From an uncultured Bergeyella sp. (GTDB lineage: Bacteria > Bacteroidota > Bacteroidia > Flavobacteriales > Weeksellaceae), in NCBI GenBank assembly GCA_916710115.1, contig CAKAOY010000033.1, positions 1 through 9,589 of the forward strand: DNA of 9,589 nt, in the 5' to 3' direction. Below are positions 6,747 through 9,589 of this stretch, piece after piece; position 1 is the first letter of the stretch; each line of letters begins with the position of its first letter. Made by a program: the position numbers and the translations under genes. The notes beneath the pieces were generated by a model. It searched no databases, was not told the origin of the DNA, and worked only from the letters and a program-made list of their open reading frames with translations.

Positions 6747-7771
6747 TTATAATTTACTAGTTATCATATAAATAATCGTGATATATCGTCGATATTTAAA
6801 GAAAATAGAGTAAGAGCATAGGTTATTAAAACACCACAATCTTACATTATCTTTTGGAGATAATTTTATTTGATGAAATTGAAAAGGATATAATTTTTTC
6901 TTTTTCATCAATTCTAATACTTCCCTAATTATTTGAAACTTGATAGGGTATGAATAGAGTATACCAATCCAATGGTATATAAATTTTTCTAATAAATATC
7001 GTATCTTGTCTGCTACTTGTTTATTAGTTTGACCATCTAAAATTTCAAAAATACTAAGTATTGCCAATCCATAATCTCTTATACGCTTGTCATTATAGTT
7101 ATGTGTAATAGATTGTTCATTTTTATAGTAATTATATATTCTTTTATTGGGGATATACATTACTTTTTGTGCGTTAAGAATAGTTTTTAGATAAAAATCT
7201 ACATCTTCGTGAAATATTCCCTCGCGGAAGAATATATTATTTTTATTAAAATATCTCTATATATTATTTTTATTAAAATATCTCTGCGGTATAGGGTGGC
7301 ACAAGGTAGAATGTAGAGTTCATTATTAATAATAAAATCTTGGCCAGTAAATACCTGTAAAGGTATTATATCACATTTTTGCTCTGTAATATCTCCATTG
7401 GAGGAAACATTTTTCATATTAAAAATTAATATGTCTAAATCTCGTTGATGGACTTCATTTAGTAATTCTATAATACTATTTCTGTCTAGCAATCACCTGA
7501 GTCTAAAAATAAAATATAATTGCCTTTGGCATGTAATATTCCCGTATTTCTTGCTCCTCCTAATCCTTTATTTTTTTGAAAAAATATAGTGATAATTATC
7601 TCTGCTTTCAGCAATTTTTTTTGCTATTTCACCGCTTTGGTCGGGAGTTTCATCATCAATAAGCAATACCTCATAATCTTCCGAAGCAAGATTTTGTTCG
7701 AATATACTATTGATGCATCGCTCTATATATTTTTCTACATTGTAGATAGGGATAATAATACTTAATCTCAT
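6747..7771 (-). pseudogene. Broken GT2 glycosyltransferase (three frameshifts, one 27-bp tandem duplication)
   Basis: Pieces in three successive frames read as one GT2. From ATG 7771: RLSIIIPIYNVEKYIERC, LLIDDETPDQSG, ending YIFSKK at TAA 7570-7568. A second frame continues with QKNKGLGGARNTG, GNYILFLDSGD, ending at TAG 7488-7486. A third gives LLDRNSIIELL, DILIFNMKNVSSNG, CATLYRRDILIK. The last frame resumes IFFREGIFHEDVDFYLKTIL, MYIPNKRIYNYYKNEQSITHN, to TAA 6747. Likely lesions: one extra T in the T6 run (7584-7579), a net loss of 1 (or 4) bases near 7490, and one missing A in the A5 run near 7240 or 7267. Net -1 fits the length of 1025. Without the duplication the intact protein would be about 332 residues, normal for a capsule-type GT2. 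It heads the minus-strand unit under its own promoter. Consensus errors in homopolymers are the alternative. Confidence 0.85.
7232..7285. repeat. 27-bp perfect tandem duplication inside the GT2 pseudogene
   Basis: 7232-7258 and 7259-7285 are identical and adjacent, checked base by base. The unit is 27 bases, so the duplication itself keeps frame and repeats nine residues (RDILIKIIY twice) in the local frame. Both copies contain the A5 run (minus strand) that appears one base short relative to the GT2 frame downstream. This suggests that the deletion came before the duplication, or that gene conversion equalised the copies. Confidence 0.9.
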
Positions 7772-7793
7772 TACTTAAAAACAGTAAATATTG

Positions 7794-7801
7794 CAAAGAT
7801 A
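7794..7801 (-). promoter_or_regulatory. -7 box (TATCTTTG) for the minus-strand glycosyltransferase unit
   Basis: TATCTTTG on the minus strand is a perfect TAnnTTTG match 22 bases upstream of ATG 7771. No convincing TTG sits 17-23 bases further upstream. It is the mirror partner of the plus-strand box at 7822-7829. Confidence 0.5.
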
Positions 7802-7821
7802 GTAAAATCAAGGATTTTTTT

Positions 7822-7829
7822 TAACTTTG
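7822..7829 (+). promoter_or_regulatory. -7 box (TAACTTTG) for the GT4-like/aminotransferase operon
   Basis: TAACTTTG on the plus strand is a perfect TAnnTTTG match, preceded by a T8 run. The nearest upstream TTG (7791-7793) is 28 bases away, longer than usual. The box implies a leader of roughly 110 bases before ATG 7947. Together with the minus-strand box it forms the 8-bp inverted repeat TTGCAAAG / CTTTGCAA. Confidence 0.5.
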
Positions 7830-7840
7830 CAATAAATATT

Positions 7841-7893
7841 TCATAACATTTTATGAGACATACGAGCAATTTTGTTTTTTGAGATTGCTTTTT
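7841..7893 (+). promoter_or_regulatory. Leader with two inverted repeats upstream of the GT4-like gene
   Basis: TCATAA/TTATGA (7841-7846, 7851-7856, 4-base spacer) is followed by AGCAAT/ATTGCT (7865-7870, 7884-7889, 13-base loop) running into five T residues (7889-7893), then GCGGTATGG. The second repeat resembles a weak leader terminator. Stems are only six A/T-rich pairs, so both could be chance. A role in attenuation is inference only. Confidence 0.3.
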
Positions 7894-7946
7894 GCGGTAT
7901 GGATTATTGTAGAGAAAAAAGCATTATTGTATAAGAATTTATTTAA

Positions 7947-9032
7947 ATGAAAAAGAGTATTTTATTCATTGTAGATAAGCCTGATTGGGCATATCATAAT
8001 ATCATAAAAACTTGGGCAGAATTATTACATACAGAATATAACTGCTATGTGGCTTTTGCACAAGATTTTTTTATTAAATCTAAAAAGTTCAGCTGTTGGG
8101 ATATTCTAAAAAATAAAATAAGCCTTGCTATAAAATCCTCAAACAAGAAATATAAAATTCACCCATCTAAAACATATTCATATCCTATATATAGCGAAAA
8201 TCCCGTATATGAGGTATTAAGTCAGCAAAAAACGAATAAAATTTCCTTTGATTTTATCATAGAAATGGCTTATTATTTTCAATACATTTCTGAATTTCCT
8301 TTTATAGCGAATAAGAAATTAGTGGGTATATATACCGATTCTTATCCTCATGAGGGGCCATCTTTTGATGAGAAAACCAAAACCAACTTGAAGACTCTGT
8401 CACGACAAGAGTTTTATAACAAATATTTGAAAAAATATGATGGAATCATTGTAGGAAATGCCAATCTATATGATGATTATCAAAATTTCGATAGCAAAAT
8501 TGCTATTTCAAATGGTATCCATAAGGAGTCTCAATTCGTAGAAAATAAAAATGTAGGAGACCAAGAAACGCTCACCATTGGTTGGACAGGAACTCCCGAT
8601 AGAGAGATGAAGGGATACCGTAGCATCATAGAGCCTGCTATTAAAGAACTACAAGGAGAAGGATTAAAAATTAAACTAAAAACTAAATTCAGTGGTAGTT
8701 ACGACGAGCTACTCTCTTTCTATCAAGATATAGATGTTGTTTGCATTGCTTCTTCGGCTGATACAGGGCCATCACTCTTCGCAGAAGCATCACTCTCTAA
8801 GGTACCGAGTATTTCCACAAAAATTGGTTTCCCAAAAATGATTATACAAAACGGAGAAAATGGTATCTTTGTAGGAAGAGATAAGGAAGAAATGAAATCT
8901 GCTATTAAAAAACTTTATCAAGATAGAGATTTATTAAAATCATTTTCTATGAGAATAAAAGAAGATTATTTAGAAAAACTAAATAATCAGAAATCAGTAA
9001 ATAACTTAAAAAGATTATTACACAAAATATGA
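7947..9032 (+). CDS. Glycosyltransferase family 4-like (GT-B fold), 361 residues
   Basis: A predicted cytoplasmic sugar transferase for the surface glycan. The start KKSILFIVDKPDWAYHNIIK (2-21) is the first strand-helix of the N-terminal Rossmann domain. The C-terminal domain begins near LTIGWTGTPDREMKGYR (210-226). It carries SSADTGPSLFAEASLSKVPS (269-288), where D272 and E280 hold the spacing of the GT4 EX7E motif, then STKIGFP and NGENGIFVG. The central region, with IAISNGIH, is consistent with the linker of GT4 enzymes. TAA immediately precedes the ATG in frame, fixing the start. Length is slightly short but typical. Its stop overlaps the aminotransferase start (ATGA, 9029-9032), so the two are translationally coupled. 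Transcription probably starts at the box at 7822 with a leader of about 110 bases. Donor and acceptor unknown. Confidence 0.85.
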   Translation: MKKSILFIVDKPDWAYHNIIKTWAELLHTEYNCYVAFAQDFFIKSKKFSCWDILKNKISLAIKSSNKKYKIHPSKTYSYPIYSENPVYEVLSQQKTNKISFDFIIEMAYYFQYISEFPFIANKKLVGIYTDSYPHEGPSFDEKTKTNLKTLSRQEFYNKYLKKYDGIIVGNANLYDDYQNFDSKIAISNGIHKESQFVENKNVGDQETLTIGWTGTPDREMKGYRSIIEPAIKELQGEGLKIKLKTKFSGSYDELLSFYQDIDVVCIASSADTGPSLFAEASLSKVPSISTKIGFPKMIIQNGENGIFVGRDKEEMKSAIKKLYQDRDLLKSFSMRIKEDYLEKLNNQKSVNNLKRLLHKI

Positions 9033-9589
9033 TACCCGTAACACAACCTTTTTTACCACCAAAAGAAGAATATCAAAAATTGATTGATGGTATATGGAAA
9101 CGCCAATGGCTCACTAATATGGGACCTCTCGCTAGCCAATTGGAAATGGAACTAAAAGATTATCTATCTGTAAGCCACTTATTATTCGTTACTAATGGAA
9201 CTGTTGCAATACAGATGGCTATCAAGGCTCTTGAACTTTCAGGGGAGATTATCACTACGCCGTTTTCTTTCGTAGCCACTACGAGTTCTATTGTTTGGGA
9301 AAATTGTACTCCTATATTTGTGGATATTAATCCAAAATCTCTCTGTATAGATGCTGACAAAATAGAATCTGCCATTACGGATAAGACCCAGGCTATTCTC
9401 GCAACTCATGTTTATGGAAATCCTTGCGATGTAGTTAAAATTGAGGAAATTGCAAAAAAATATAGCCTAAAAGTAATATATGATGCAGCTCACGCTTTTG
9501 GAGTAGAGGTCAATGGGAAGTCTATATTCGAGTATGGTGATATTTCAACTTGTTCGCTACATGCTACTAAACTTTATCATTCTGTAGAG
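9029..9589 (+). CDS. DegT/DnrJ/EryC1/StrS aminotransferase, sugar-nucleotide type (3' end outside window)
   Basis: This PLP enzyme family converts keto-sugar nucleotides to amino sugars, for example on dTDP-4-keto-6-deoxyhexoses. ATG 9029 overlaps the preceding stop, and the frame stays open for 187 residues to the window end. The N-terminus IPVTQPFLPPKEEY and RQWLTNMGPLASQLE (25-39) are characteristic of sugar aminotransferases. VTNGTVAIQMA (54-64) is the PLP phosphate-binding region. TTPFSFVATTSS follows, then VIYDAAHAFG (149-158) with the PLP-ring aspartate D152, and SLHATKLYHSVE with the Schiff-base lysine K181. No key residue is missing in the visible half; roughly half of a usual 360-380-residue protein is seen. 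It resembles VioA/FdtB-type enzymes more than WecE, but the exact substrate is not decidable, so no symbol is given. It points to an amino sugar in the glycan. Confidence 0.92.
   Translation, partial: MIPVTQPFLPPKEEYQKLIDGIWKRQWLTNMGPLASQLEMELKDYLSVSHLLFVTNGTVAIQMAIKALELSGEIITTPFSFVATTSSIVWENCTPIFVDINPKSLCIDADKIESAITDKTQAILATHVYGNPCDVVKIEEIAKKYSLKVIYDAAHAFGVEVNGKSIFEYGDISTCSLHATKLYHSVE

Noticed and set aside
4870..7771. Invertible DNA segment switching the glycosyltransferase cassette
   Set aside because: I compared the sequence around 4860-4900 with that around 7740-7870 and found no inverted repeats of useful length. No recombinase gene is in the window.

Overview
The window looks like accessory surface-polysaccharide DNA from a Bacteroidetes of the Flavobacteriia, probably near the Chryseobacterium/Riemerella/Elizabethkingia group. 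The evidence is high A+T, promoters with the Bacteroidetes -7 box TAnnTTTG, A/T-rich leaders without Shine-Dalgarno sequences, and exported proteins whose signal peptides end in (Y)AQ. Genus is an inference; nothing here fixes it.

Layout. (1) Positions 1-1486, minus strand: two paralogous exported proteins, the first cut by the window edge, sharing the module VGIN-T-PTE-LDV-G. The leader of the first carries 12 perfect ATTT copies, between a strong promoter and the start codon. A hairpin terminator separates the two genes. (2) Positions 1696-4881, plus strand: a GT2 glycosyltransferase, a membrane acyltransferase-3 protein and a GT4-type glycosyltransferase. (3) Positions 4870-7771, minus strand: a GT2 gene broken by three frameshifts and a 27-bp tandem duplication, then a GT-B-like protein, then an intact GT2. 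This block converges on region 2 with a 12-nt overlap. (4) Positions 7947-9589, plus strand: a GT4-like glycosyltransferase overlapping (ATGA) a DegT/DnrJ/EryC1/StrS aminotransferase that runs off the window. Regions 3 and 4 diverge from back-to-back -7 boxes.

Working together: the aminotransferase would make a nucleotide-linked amino sugar, the glycosyltransferases would assemble a repeat unit, and the acyltransferase would decorate it, giving an O-antigen, capsule or exopolysaccharide. Polymerase, flippase and export genes are not in view, so the final product is unknown. No RNA genes, CRISPR arrays, insertion sequences or origins were seen, and no gene-free stretch exceeds 300 bases. The points most worth a second look are the tetranucleotide repeat in a surface-protein leader (possible expression switching), the related promoter blocks upstream of both paralogs, and the decayed glycosyltransferase.
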